Shown: piece after piece, positions 6,421 to 12,665 of the stretch
Numbering within the stretch: position 1 is the first letter of the stretch
Layout: every line of letters starts with the position of its first letter
Source of the DNA: Anaerolineae bacterium
Lineage (GTDB): Bacteria > Chloroflexota > Anaerolineae > B4-G1
Length of the DNA stretch: 16,079 bases
Reading direction: 5' to 3'
Assembly: GCA_030612185.1 (NCBI GenBank)
Contig: JAUWOI010000038.1
Location: forward strand, 1-16,079
Translations under genes and position numbers: made by a program
The notes under the pieces: generated by a model
What the model saw: the letters and a program-made list of their open reading frames with translations, nothing else
The model's database searches: none
What the model was told of the DNA's origin: nothing

Positions 6421-7509
6421 GACGTCGCGTCCCAGGACGACAATTCCTTTCCGCTCGCCATCTGGAAAAAATACGGGTACTTTGATCACATCGTAGACCC
6501 GGACCGTACCGTCGGGATGAGGGATCATCTCTTCTCCGCGAGAAAGACTGCGCTTCTCCCACGTTCTTGCATCGGTTTCTTTGCACGTAAGGAATGTATC
6601 TCGAAGAAGACTGCTGAGTTCAGCCAGTTCAGAATCATTCTTTCCCCGGTAGTTCACACCCTCGAGTTGGAAGAGGCGGATGCTGGCACCATTGACCTCA
6701 AGCCACCGTCCCTCTCCATCCTTGAAGCAAACAAAGTCCGGCATAGCGTCAAGCAAGGTCCGCAACTGCTCCTCGCTTTCTCGCAGCGCCTCCTCCGCCC
6801 GCTTGCGCTCGGTGATGTCCTGTCCCTGGGCAACAGTAGCGATCAGAGTTGTGCCATCCTCAGCATAGATATTTGCTGAATTCCAGAGTGCCAAGCGGAT
6901 GTCTCCATCCTGGCGAAGAATTGGAATCTCCACCGACTCCCAGTATTCACCGCTCGAGGTTCGTTCGATCTTGTTCAGCGATTCGTCTCGGCTTGTGTCG
7001 GGGAAAAGCACGTGCAGTTCCTGGCCGATGACCTGATCGGCTGCATAACCTGTAAGACGCTCGAAGGCATGATTGAACCGGGCGATCTTGAACTCTGTGT
7101 CCCAGACGATGATAGGAGCATTCGCGTAGTCGAGCAGTTGTTCCAGGTAGTCGCTAGTTTCCCGCAGTGCCTCCTCTGCCCGCTTGCGCCTGGTGACCTG
7201 GACAAGATTCGACACCGCGAAGACACCGACGGCAGCGATCAGGGTCATTTCGAGGATCGCCTCTTGCCAGTTAAAGGGAGTGGATGGCGCGCCCAGCAGA
7301 AGGCGGGGGAGGTCCACGATCTCATCCAGCCATACCAAAATGCACAGCAGGACGAACAAACTGGCCATGGGTAGCCATATTCTCTTCTCCGGAAACGCTT
7401 GCTCCGCCCGCTTGTCTTTGGTTCCTGGCGCTTTTAGTTCGGCGACCCGTTGGCGCAAATCTACCAATTCATTGATAAGTTGCTCTTTGGTCTTCTCTTC
7501 GTCTTTCAT
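4774..7509 (-). CDS. Membrane hybrid histidine kinase (2 TM, three PAS, HisKA-HATPase, REC)
   Basis: A 911-aa hybrid sensor kinase. A charged N-terminal helix (1-40) precedes two membrane segments (about 43-61 and 86-104), with little periplasmic sequence, so sensing is probably cytoplasmic or within the membrane. PAS domains lie at about 118-233, 248-366 and 385-487. HisKA has phosphoacceptor His514 in GIAHDFNN. The ATPase domain has Asn626 (MNARDA), DTGTG (669-673), FDPFF (683-687) and GSGVGLAQ. The receiver has Asp793/Asp794, phosphorylated Asp843 and Lys893. Residues 722-751, between the G2 box and the last ATPase strand, are a repeat-derived insertion. Start: AGGAAAGG seven bases before the ATG. 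It follows the single-domain regulator gene by 80 bases, a probable operon. From about 377 onward it closely matches the kinase at 12666-14699. Confidence 0.93.
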   Translation of the reverse strand: MKDEEKTKEQLINELVDLRQRVAELKAPGTKDKRAEQAFPEKRIWLPMASLFVLLCILVWLDEIVDLPRLLLGAPSTPFNWQEAILEMTLIAAVGVFAVSNLVQVTRRKRAEEALRETSDYLEQLLDYANAPIIVWDTEFKIARFNHAFERLTGYAADQVIGQELHVLFPDTSRDESLNKIERTSSGEYWESVEIPILRQDGDIRLALWNSANIYAEDGTTLIATVAQGQDITERKRAEEALRESEEQLRTLLDAMPDFVCFKDGEGRWLEVNGASIRLFQLEGVNYRGKNDSELAELSSLLRDTFLTCKETDARTWEKRSLSRGEEMIPHPDGTVRVYDVIKVPVFFPDGERKGIVVLGRDVTERQQAEEEQERLLAKIQEQAQQVQQIIDTVPEGVLLLNADGQVALANPLGRKDLAALANASVGDTLTHLGGRPLAELLTPPYQGFWHEVALEGPPPRVFEIIAKPIEIGPSPDRWVMVIRDMTREREFQRHSQQQARLATVGQLAAGIAHDFNNIMATIILYAQILSQTEGLSPRSRERLATINQQARHATNLIQQILDFSRRAVLERQPMSLLPLLKEHVKLLERTLPENIEIVLAYGPDEYTVNADPTRVQQMVMNLVMNARDAMPAGGDLRFGLERIQVQPGESPPLPEMEPGEWVQVTVSDTGTGIPPDVLPRIFDPFFTTTPPGEGSGVGLAQVHGIVKQHEGEIGVQSPSTGSPPRVLAVAGQAPSTEFIPSEAERLRPGQMGHGTTFTIYLPALPVHPVEAPTLEPPALTKGQGETILVVEDDASTRQALVESLELLNYRPLAAADGREALDILERQTSEVSNPEVALVLSDVVMPGMGGIALFHALRQMGMMVKVVLTTGHPLEKEMERLRMQGLSDWLPKPSNLEQLSQVLARALEEG
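5254..5349 (-). repeat. Repeat-derived in-frame insertion in the ATPase domain (kinase A)
   Basis: This stretch encodes residues 721-752, between GVQSPS and GHGTTFTIYLP, where related kinases usually have only a few residues. The DNA contains CCTTCGAC/GTCGAAGG-type words (GAGCCTGTCGAAGG, CTCCGTCGAAGG) and a perfect palindrome CGAGTACTCG. Compared with the sister gene it has 16 extra codons (722-737), and the PST tripeptide is repeated at their ends. Confidence 0.7.
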
Positions 7510-7546
7510 TCTGAACCTTTCCTATTTCAGTCCCGAATATGGGGAT

Positions 7547-7604
7547 CGTAGTGGCGACTTCAGTCGCTCTGGCTGCACTTTGAACGACTTCAGTCGTTAC
7601 TACG
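7547..7604. repeat. Dispersed palindromic element, copy 3
   Basis: The left arm is CGTAGTGGCGACTTCAGTCG and the right arm ACGACTTCAGTCGTTACTACG. The two arms pair except for the centre of the right arm, where TTC stands in place of GAA, so the CGACTTCAGTCG core is in the same orientation on both sides. It fills most of the gap between the regulator and the hybrid kinase and encodes the last residues (ARSND) and TGA stop (7590-7592) of the regulator. Confidence 0.8.
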
Positions 7605-7982
7605 AGCAGATTTGCCAGTGTTTAGATCCCGCATCCTCTTGATCACCTGGACGACGCGGTCGAATTCGGTGGATTTGTCGAAAAAATAATCCGCCCCCAC
7701 TTCCAGGCACTTCTTGCGATATTGCGGGTAAGGAAACGCCGCCAGCATGATAACCACCGGGGTCGCAGCGCCCTTTTTGATCGCCTCAAGCATCTGGATG
7801 CCGTTGCCCCCAGGCATACGAATATCAAGAATCACGACGTCCGGCCTCAATCGTTGTATGGCCTCAAGCGCTTCATAAGCGTCTCCAGCCTGTCCGACCA
7901 GTTCAACCCCTTTGAGGTCGGAGACCAGCGCAGCCAGACGTTCGCGCACCAGACTTGAATCATCCGCGATGAGCACCTTCAA
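7590..7982 (-). CDS. Single-domain response regulator (TTG start)
   Basis: A 130-aa stand-alone receiver domain of CheY type, with no output domain. The acidic pocket is Asp7/Asp8 (MKVLIADDSS), the phosphoacceptor is Asp53 (ILDIRMPGGNG) and the conserved Lys is 103 (FDKST). The conserved Ser/Thr after the fourth strand is Ala81 (VVIMLAAF). The frame stays open upstream to 8225, but a strong AAGGAGG (7990-7996) seven bases before a TTG (7980-7982), and the match of the domain to that point, place the start there. It precedes the membrane hybrid kinase in one unit and may receive phosphate from it. The C-terminal residues are encoded by palindromic element copy 3. Confidence 0.88.
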   Translation of the reverse strand: MKVLIADDSSLVRERLAALVSDLKGVELVGQAGDAYEALEAIQRLRPDVVILDIRMPGGNGIQMLEAIKKGAATPVVIMLAAFPYPQYRKKCLEVGADYFFDKSTEFDRVVQVIKRMRDLNTGKSARSND

Positions 7983-8151
7983 GATCGTTCCTCCTTCACC
8001 CTGGCAAACAACTGGCAGTATCAGGTTCACCTTCCCGGAGGCTTCAACGTGACGAGTTCGGCCAAGATGCTGGCCATGCGGCAGATTCTGGCTCGTTGGA
8101 GGGCCAGTTTTTGCTTCCAGGAAGGTAGCCTGGGCAGTTATGCCCAAGTTC

Positions 8152-8160
8152 AGTATAGCA
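8152..8160 (-). promoter_or_regulatory. Possible extended -10 promoter of the regulator-kinase unit
   Basis: The minus strand reads TGCTATACT, which fits an extended -10 (TGnTATAAT) with one mismatch; no good -35 hexamer lies 16-18 bases upstream. Transcription would start near 8145, with a leader of about 160 bases that begins with a TGGGCA...TGCCCA hairpin (8131-8146). Confidence 0.45.
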
Positions 8161-8200
8161 GATGGTAACCTTTTGATGTATCGGCGTAGGCCACGATTTT

Positions 8201-8309
8201 CTGTAGGACTTTCTCTCGACACCATGTCGGTGTTTGTCCTACAGACAGTGTTCGCACCGGCCTGAAGAGCCGGTGCTGGCCAACGCTCTCAGCCCCTGTC
8301 CTCAGGGGC
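8201..8309. repeat. Three consecutive hairpins of unknown role
   Basis: A compound hairpin has perfect 9-bp outer arms 8201-8209/8236-8244 (CTGTAGGAC/GTCCTACAG) and inner arms 8219-8223/8229-8233. A second has perfect 8-bp arms 8254-8261/8269-8276 (GCACCGGC/GCCGGTGC). A third has 7-bp arms 8292-8298/8303-8309 (GCCCCTG/CAGGGGC). They sit between a terminator and a possible promoter and have no coding potential I can defend. A composite interspersed repeat or a small structured RNA are both possible. Confidence 0.6.
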
Positions 8310-8344
8310 GGGTCTGCAAGGGAACTTGTCCATGGGTGCGGCAA

Positions 8345-8373
8345 CAAAAAAGCGCCGATGGGGATCGGCGCTT
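8345..8373 (-). terminator. Rho-independent terminator of the large signalling operon
   Basis: On the minus strand a 10-bp perfect stem (arms 8364-8373 and 8350-8359) closes a 4-base loop and runs into six U residues (8351-8346). It lies about 50 bases after the stop of the NarL-type regulator and ends the operon that enters from the right edge. Confidence 0.9.
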
Positions 8374-8381
8374 AACAGGAA

Positions 8382-8414
8382 AGAAACCAGGTTTTTCGGA
8401 AAAACCTGGTTTCT
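8382..8414. repeat. Perfect 15-bp hairpin after the NarL-type regulator
   Basis: The arms 8382-8396 and 8400-8414 (AGAAACCAGGTTTTT/AAAAACCTGGTTTCT) are exact complements around CGG. It starts 11 bases after the regulator stop codon and lies just before the intrinsic terminator. Similar GAAACCNGGTTTTT palindromes are, from memory, common interspersed elements in Chloroflexota, so it is probably a repeat copy that may also protect the mRNA 3' end. Confidence 0.85.
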
Positions 8415-8425
8415 ACACTTGGCGG

Positions 8426-9058
8426 TTATTCGGCCAGCCCATGTTCGAAGGCATAGCGCATGATTTCAGCGGTGTTCCTCAAGTCCAACTTTTCGAGAAT
8501 GCGGGTACGATAGGTGCTAATGGTCTTGACGCTGAGCGACAGTTCAGTGGCAATATCGGTGACGGTTTTTCCGGCGGCCAGCAACCGCATCACCTGGTAT
8601 TCGCGAGCCGAGAGGGTCTCGTGTGGTTCCTTTCCGAGTTCACTCGCCAATGCGGTGGCGAGCGTTTCAGCCAGCGATTGAGTGACGTATTTCCCGCCTG
8701 ACGCCACCTTACGAATCGCGGCGACCAACTCGTCGGGCGCGCTCTCTTTGGTCAGGTATCCAGCCGCGCCGGCCTTCAAGGCCCGCACCGCATACTGTCT
8801 CTCAGGATACATACTGAGGATCAGGACGCGCAGATCGGGTTTGAGAGTCCGCAGTTGGCTCAAGACCTCCAATCCATTGACGTCTGGCATAGCAATGTCG
8901 AGCACGAGCACGTCGTAGTCGTGTTGACGCACTGCCTGCAGCACCTCGCGCCCGGTGCTGGCTTCACCGGCCGCGATCATACCGGAAGCGTCCTCCAGAA
9001 TCTGCCGCACTCCCCGCCGCACCACGGCGTGGTCATCGGCAACAAACACCCTGATCAT
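8426..9058 (-). CDS. NarL/LuxR-family response regulator
   Basis: A 210-aa DNA-binding regulator. The receiver (1-120) has Asp8/Asp9, phosphoacceptor Asp54 (LVLDIAMPDVNG), Ser82 and Lys104 (LTKESAPDE). A short linker leads to a LuxR/GerE helix-turn-helix (about 149-195: LSAREYQVMRLLAAGKTVTD, then IATELSLSVKTISTYRTRI). It is full length for the family. Although the frame opens 13 codons earlier, the ATG at 9056-9058 is preferred because GGAGG lies seven bases before it and the receiver begins there. It follows the HisKA_3 kinase gene by 59 bases and is very likely its phosphorylation partner, controlling transcription of unknown targets. An inverted repeat at 9079-9113 lies in the gap, and a terminator follows the gene. 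Confidence 0.95.
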   Translation of the reverse strand: MIRVFVADDHAVVRRGVRQILEDASGMIAAGEASTGREVLQAVRQHDYDVLVLDIAMPDVNGLEVLSQLRTLKPDLRVLILSMYPERQYAVRALKAGAAGYLTKESAPDELVAAIRKVASGGKYVTQSLAETLATALASELGKEPHETLSAREYQVMRLLAAGKTVTDIATELSLSVKTISTYRTRILEKLDLRNTAEIMRYAFEHGLAE

Positions 9059-9078
9059 TTCCAACCCTCCTCTTAACC

Positions 9079-9113
9079 AGACCACCGAGGTCTCCACAAG
9101 ACCTCGGTGGTCT
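9079..9113. repeat. Perfect 15-bp hairpin between kinase and regulator genes
   Basis: The arms 9079-9093 and 9099-9113 (AGACCACCGAGGTCT and its complement) enclose a 5-base loop. On the transcribed strand it sits right after the kinase stop codon and about 9 bases before the ribosome binding site of the regulator, with no U tract. It may tune the relative expression of the two genes, or be a repeat copy. Confidence 0.8.
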
Positions 9114-9117
9114 TATC

Positions 9118-12100
9118 TTAGTTCGGCCGCGGCATTCTCACAGTGACGGTCGTCCCTTGCCCTGGAATGGACTGGAATGTGACGTCGCCGTCCCAGGATC
9201 GGGCGCGTTCCCGCATACCGATCAGGCCCAGTGAATGGGGATCGGAGATCTGGCCTGGGGTTATGCCTTTACCGTTATCACGGACGATTAACACTAACTC
9301 GTCGGTCCCATCCTCCAGTTCGACCTGCACCTCGGTTGCTTCGGCATGCCGGGCGACGTTGGTCAGCGTTTCCTGAAAGATACGAAAAATGGCAGTGGCC
9401 AGATCGCGATCGAGTACGATATCCTCGTCGCCGAGATACAGTTCACAGTTAATTCCCGTTCGTTCGGCCAACTCCTGGGCCTGCCATTCAATCGCTGCGG
9501 CCAGCCCCAGATCGTCCAGTAATCCCGGCCGTAGTTGGGTGGCCACACGCCGCACCGTCTGGATCGTAGAGTCAATCAGGTCCGACATGGTGCTGGCCTT
9601 TTCCGTCAGGCGAGGACGATCTGCCAGGCGTTTGGTCAACCAGGCCAGGTCCATTTTCAACGCCGTCAACGATTGGCCGAAATCGTCGTGGATTTCACGC
9701 GCGATGTAGGCGCGCTCTTCCTCACGCGCAGTTTGCAGATAACTGGTCAGATCGCGTAACTGCTCACGCCCGGCGCGCACCTTCTCGAACAGCCAGGCGT
9801 TCTCGATGGCGGTGGCCGCCTGAGTGGCAAAGGCGGTGATGGCCGGCACGTCGGCCTCGGTCAGGTCAGCGCCGACGACGGCCAGCAGGCCGTGTCTCTC
9901 GCCGCCGACCGTCAGCGGCGAGAGGATGCTTCGTTCCATCCCTAGCAGGGCCGCCAGCCGGCTGGCCAGCGGGCGCACCGGCCCAGGCAGCGCCTCGGCT
10001 ACGATTTCAGTGATCCGCTCAACAAAGGTTGTCTCTCCCGCGGCGATGATGCGCGCGAAGAAGCCGCCCGGCACGAGCGGGAAGCGGTAGTCCTGCGCCG
10101 GGAGACCGGTCAGTCTCCTAGCCGCCCGCAGCACGGCAGGCCCGACAGTCAGGTGACGGACGGTCAGGTGTGCCCGGTCATCGGTCAAGGTGAAGATCGC
10201 GACCTGGTAGTCCAGCCGGGCTACCTCGCCCCCGACCGTTTGGTAGACCTCGTCGGGCGTGCGGGCGCGCTGCACGGCCTGGGCGGCCTGGCTGAGCGCC
10301 AGCAGCAAGCGCTGGCCGCGTGAGGTCCTCTCCAGCGAGCGATGCAGCGCCTCCTCCGCCAGCACCCGCTCGGTGACGTTTCTGGCAATCTCAATAACGC
10401 CAACAACCTTGCCATCACTATCCATTAGAGGCACTCCAATGTCTTCCCAATAGCTTTCACCCTGTACCCCCACTACCGCAGGTTGATACTGGACACCCAT
10501 CTCAATTTGTCCTGTATTGATGGCTTTTTTACACGGACAGCCTTCACAGGGTTCATTCATGCCCGGAAAGGCTTTATGACAAGTTTGTCCTACTGCATCA
10601 AGATTCATATCAAGGGCTGTTCTATTTGCCCATAGAATCTTCATATTCGTGTCAATCTGCATTATCATATCAGGAGAAGCGTCAAGCAAGGCCTGCTTTT
10701 GTGCCTCACTCTCCCGCAGCGCCTCCTCCGCCCGCTTGCGCTTGGTGATGTCCCGCATGACGGTGACGACATGGATGACCCTTTCCTTCTCAAAGATGGG
10801 TATCTTTCGTGTTTCGGTGACAAGTTCCTTGCCCCCGATCGTCGTGCTTTCCTCGGTGATAAGTGTTTCGCCGGTGCGGAATACCCGGTCATATTCATCG
10901 CGAAGTTTGTCACGAAGCCCGTCCGGCGGGGAGGGAAAAACCTCAAATATGGTCTGACCGATGTAGTCCGGCGTACCTGAGCCGAGTTCCTTAGCCCATT
11001 GTCGGTGGGCTGAGTTGACCAGCGTAAACCGCAGGTCGGGACCAACGAGATGTATCGCATCGCCCATAGCATCAATCGTTGTACAATAGCGTATCTCTGA
11101 TTCCCGCAGCGCCTCCTCCGCCCGCTTGCGCGCGGTGATGTCCTGTCCCTGGGCGACGGTGGCGATCAGTGTTTTGCCATCCTCGCCATAGATATTGGCC
11201 GAGTTCCACAGTCCCAGGCGTATCTCGCCGTCCTGGCGCAGAATCGGAATCTCTACGGTTCCCCAGTATTCTCCCTTTGAAGCGCCTTCGATCTTATACA
11301 GGGCATCAGAGAGACTTTCTTCGGGGAACAGCACGTCCAGCGGCTGGTCCATCATTTCCGCCTCCGTCCGGCCGCTCATCTTTTCAAAGGCCTCGTTGAA
11401 AATGGTGACTTGCCTGTCCGGGTTCCAGACAATGATGGGTGCGTTGGCATACCGGATCAGGTTGCTTAGATAGTCGCTGGTCTCTCTCAGTTCCCTCGTC
11501 CGCCTACCTACCTCCTGCTCCAGGGAACGTGACCAGCGATAAGAGGTCGTGAAAAGGGCAAGCCCACCTGCCATCAGCGCCAGGATCACAAAGGCCAATG
11601 TGTACTGTTCAGTCCGTTTGGTCATCTGAATGACTTCTTCTGCTTCACTCACCGGAGCGCATACAGCCACGGACCAGGTGTTGCCATTGATGTGCACAGG
11701 CGTGTAGGCGACCAGTTTTTCAGTCTCTCCCTTCTGCCCCCGGTGCCAGCCAGAAATGTAACGGCCTACCCCTTCCTCTCCGGCCATCATCCGGTGCTGG
11801 ATTTGCTCAATGGCTTCGTAGGAGATGTCAGGGTTCCTCTCGGCCCGCACCTCGAATCCGTTCCGTCCAGTAAATCCCTCCTCGTGATGCGCGATGAAGA
11901 TGCCCTCCCCGTTCAACAGCCAGGCGTAGCCGGTCTTGCCCGATACGATAGGGGAGACAAAGCCCTGAGCAATGATGTGCGGATCAAGCGAGCCGACCAG
12001 AACCCCTTGAAACCTGCCCGCTTCTGGCTCGTCCGGGTAAATGGGCGTGGCGATAATACCGCTCTCATCTCCCAATCTTACGGTCTCTGTCTTGTAGGTC

Positions 12101-12624
12101 AGATAGACCGGAACGGCAATTCTGATCCGTGTCTCCCCCTGTTCGTTGACAATCAACCCGGAGACGCTGATACGCCCGGTTTCCCTGGTCTCTTGAAAGT
12201 AGGCCTCCTCACCGTAGTTCCTGCCAATCAGTTCTCCTCGCCAGCCATCAAGGGGGTAAATGAAGCGCAGAATGCCATCATTGTCTAACAGCCGGATTGA
12301 GGTTCTCGGTGGGAAGCCCCAATATGTATGCTGGATGCACGTCAGGCTTTCAGAGGCCATGTGCTGGATGTTGGGCAGATTCGCCAGCGACGACATGGCG
12401 TTGCTTAGTTCCTTGTAGTAGGCTTCGATGCCGGCGGCCGCCGCACGGGCCAGGATCAACTGCTGCTGGTTGAACTGCTCTGTGGCCCTCTCCCTCGTCT
12501 CACGATAGATCTGGCGACCGAGTAAGATGACCACCGCGACCACGGTGAGTGTGATGGTGACAATGAGCACCTGCTGCCATAGCAGGGACCGTTTCCCACT
12601 TTTGGAAGAATTCTTCAAGGGCAT
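9118..12624 (-). CDS. dCache sensor histidine kinase (dCache-PAS-PAS-PAS-GAF-HisKA_3)
   Basis: A 1168-aa NarX/DegS-type kinase. A short cytoplasmic head precedes TM1 (about 14-36), an extracellular double-Cache-like domain (about 40-335) and TM2 (about 341-361). PAS domains lie at about 380-498, 511-628 and 638-754, then a GAF domain (about 770-945). HisKA_3 has phosphoacceptor His979 (AREIHDDFGQSL), and the ATPase domain has Asn1089, DNGKG (1116-1120) and GLIGMRERA (1133-1141). The third PAS has a cysteine cluster (Cys682, 693, 696, 698). Start: GGGAGGG about seven bases before the ATG, partly inside a small hairpin (12634-12647). The extracellular domain suggests sensing of a small external ligand, possibly an organic acid or amino acid. 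Output is very likely the NarL-type regulator just downstream. Confidence 0.94.
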   Translation of the reverse strand: MPLKNSSKSGKRSLLWQQVLIVTITLTVVAVVILLGRQIYRETRERATEQFNQQQLILARAAAAGIEAYYKELSNAMSSLANLPNIQHMASESLTCIQHTYWGFPPRTSIRLLDNDGILRFIYPLDGWRGELIGRNYGEEAYFQETRETGRISVSGLIVNEQGETRIRIAVPVYLTYKTETVRLGDESGIIATPIYPDEPEAGRFQGVLVGSLDPHIIAQGFVSPIVSGKTGYAWLLNGEGIFIAHHEEGFTGRNGFEVRAERNPDISYEAIEQIQHRMMAGEEGVGRYISGWHRGQKGETEKLVAYTPVHINGNTWSVAVCAPVSEAEEVIQMTKRTEQYTLAFVILALMAGGLALFTTSYRWSRSLEQEVGRRTRELRETSDYLSNLIRYANAPIIVWNPDRQVTIFNEAFEKMSGRTEAEMMDQPLDVLFPEESLSDALYKIEGASKGEYWGTVEIPILRQDGEIRLGLWNSANIYGEDGKTLIATVAQGQDITARKRAEEALRESEIRYCTTIDAMGDAIHLVGPDLRFTLVNSAHRQWAKELGSGTPDYIGQTIFEVFPSPPDGLRDKLRDEYDRVFRTGETLITEESTTIGGKELVTETRKIPIFEKERVIHVVTVMRDITKRKRAEEALRESEAQKQALLDASPDMIMQIDTNMKILWANRTALDMNLDAVGQTCHKAFPGMNEPCEGCPCKKAINTGQIEMGVQYQPAVVGVQGESYWEDIGVPLMDSDGKVVGVIEIARNVTERVLAEEALHRSLERTSRGQRLLLALSQAAQAVQRARTPDEVYQTVGGEVARLDYQVAIFTLTDDRAHLTVRHLTVGPAVLRAARRLTGLPAQDYRFPLVPGGFFARIIAAGETTFVERITEIVAEALPGPVRPLASRLAALLGMERSILSPLTVGGERHGLLAVVGADLTEADVPAITAFATQAATAIENAWLFEKVRAGREQLRDLTSYLQTAREEERAYIAREIHDDFGQSLTALKMDLAWLTKRLADRPRLTEKASTMSDLIDSTIQTVRRVATQLRPGLLDDLGLAAAIEWQAQELAERTGINCELYLGDEDIVLDRDLATAIFRIFQETLTNVARHAEATEVQVELEDGTDELVLIVRDNGKGITPGQISDPHSLGLIGMRERARSWDGDVTFQSIPGQGTTVTVRMPRPN

Positions 12625-12665
12625 AACAAACCCTCCCTGAACAGGGATTTAAGTCTGGGATGAGG

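Larger units (their letters stand above)
7983..8425. other. Intergenic region rich in hairpins
   Basis: I see no credible gene here. From right to left it holds a perfect hairpin (8382-8414), the intrinsic terminator (8345-8373), three further inverted repeats (8292-8309, 8254-8276, 8201-8244), a possible promoter (8152-8160) and the leader of the single-domain regulator with its ribosome binding site (7990-7996). Confidence 0.6.

Noticed and set aside
5791..6879. Long open frame on the plus strand (362 codons) opposite the hybrid kinase
   Set aside because: It is antisense to an intact kinase with clear catalytic motifs, has no recognisable protein and no convincing ribosome binding site. 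GC-rich codon use on the other strand explains it. The same goes for the plus-strand frame at 12660-13592, which mirrors the duplicate module.
7983..8225. N-terminal extension of the single-domain regulator up to 8225
   Set aside because: The extension has no domain similarity, while a strong AAGGAGG and a TTG sit exactly at the start of the receiver fold.
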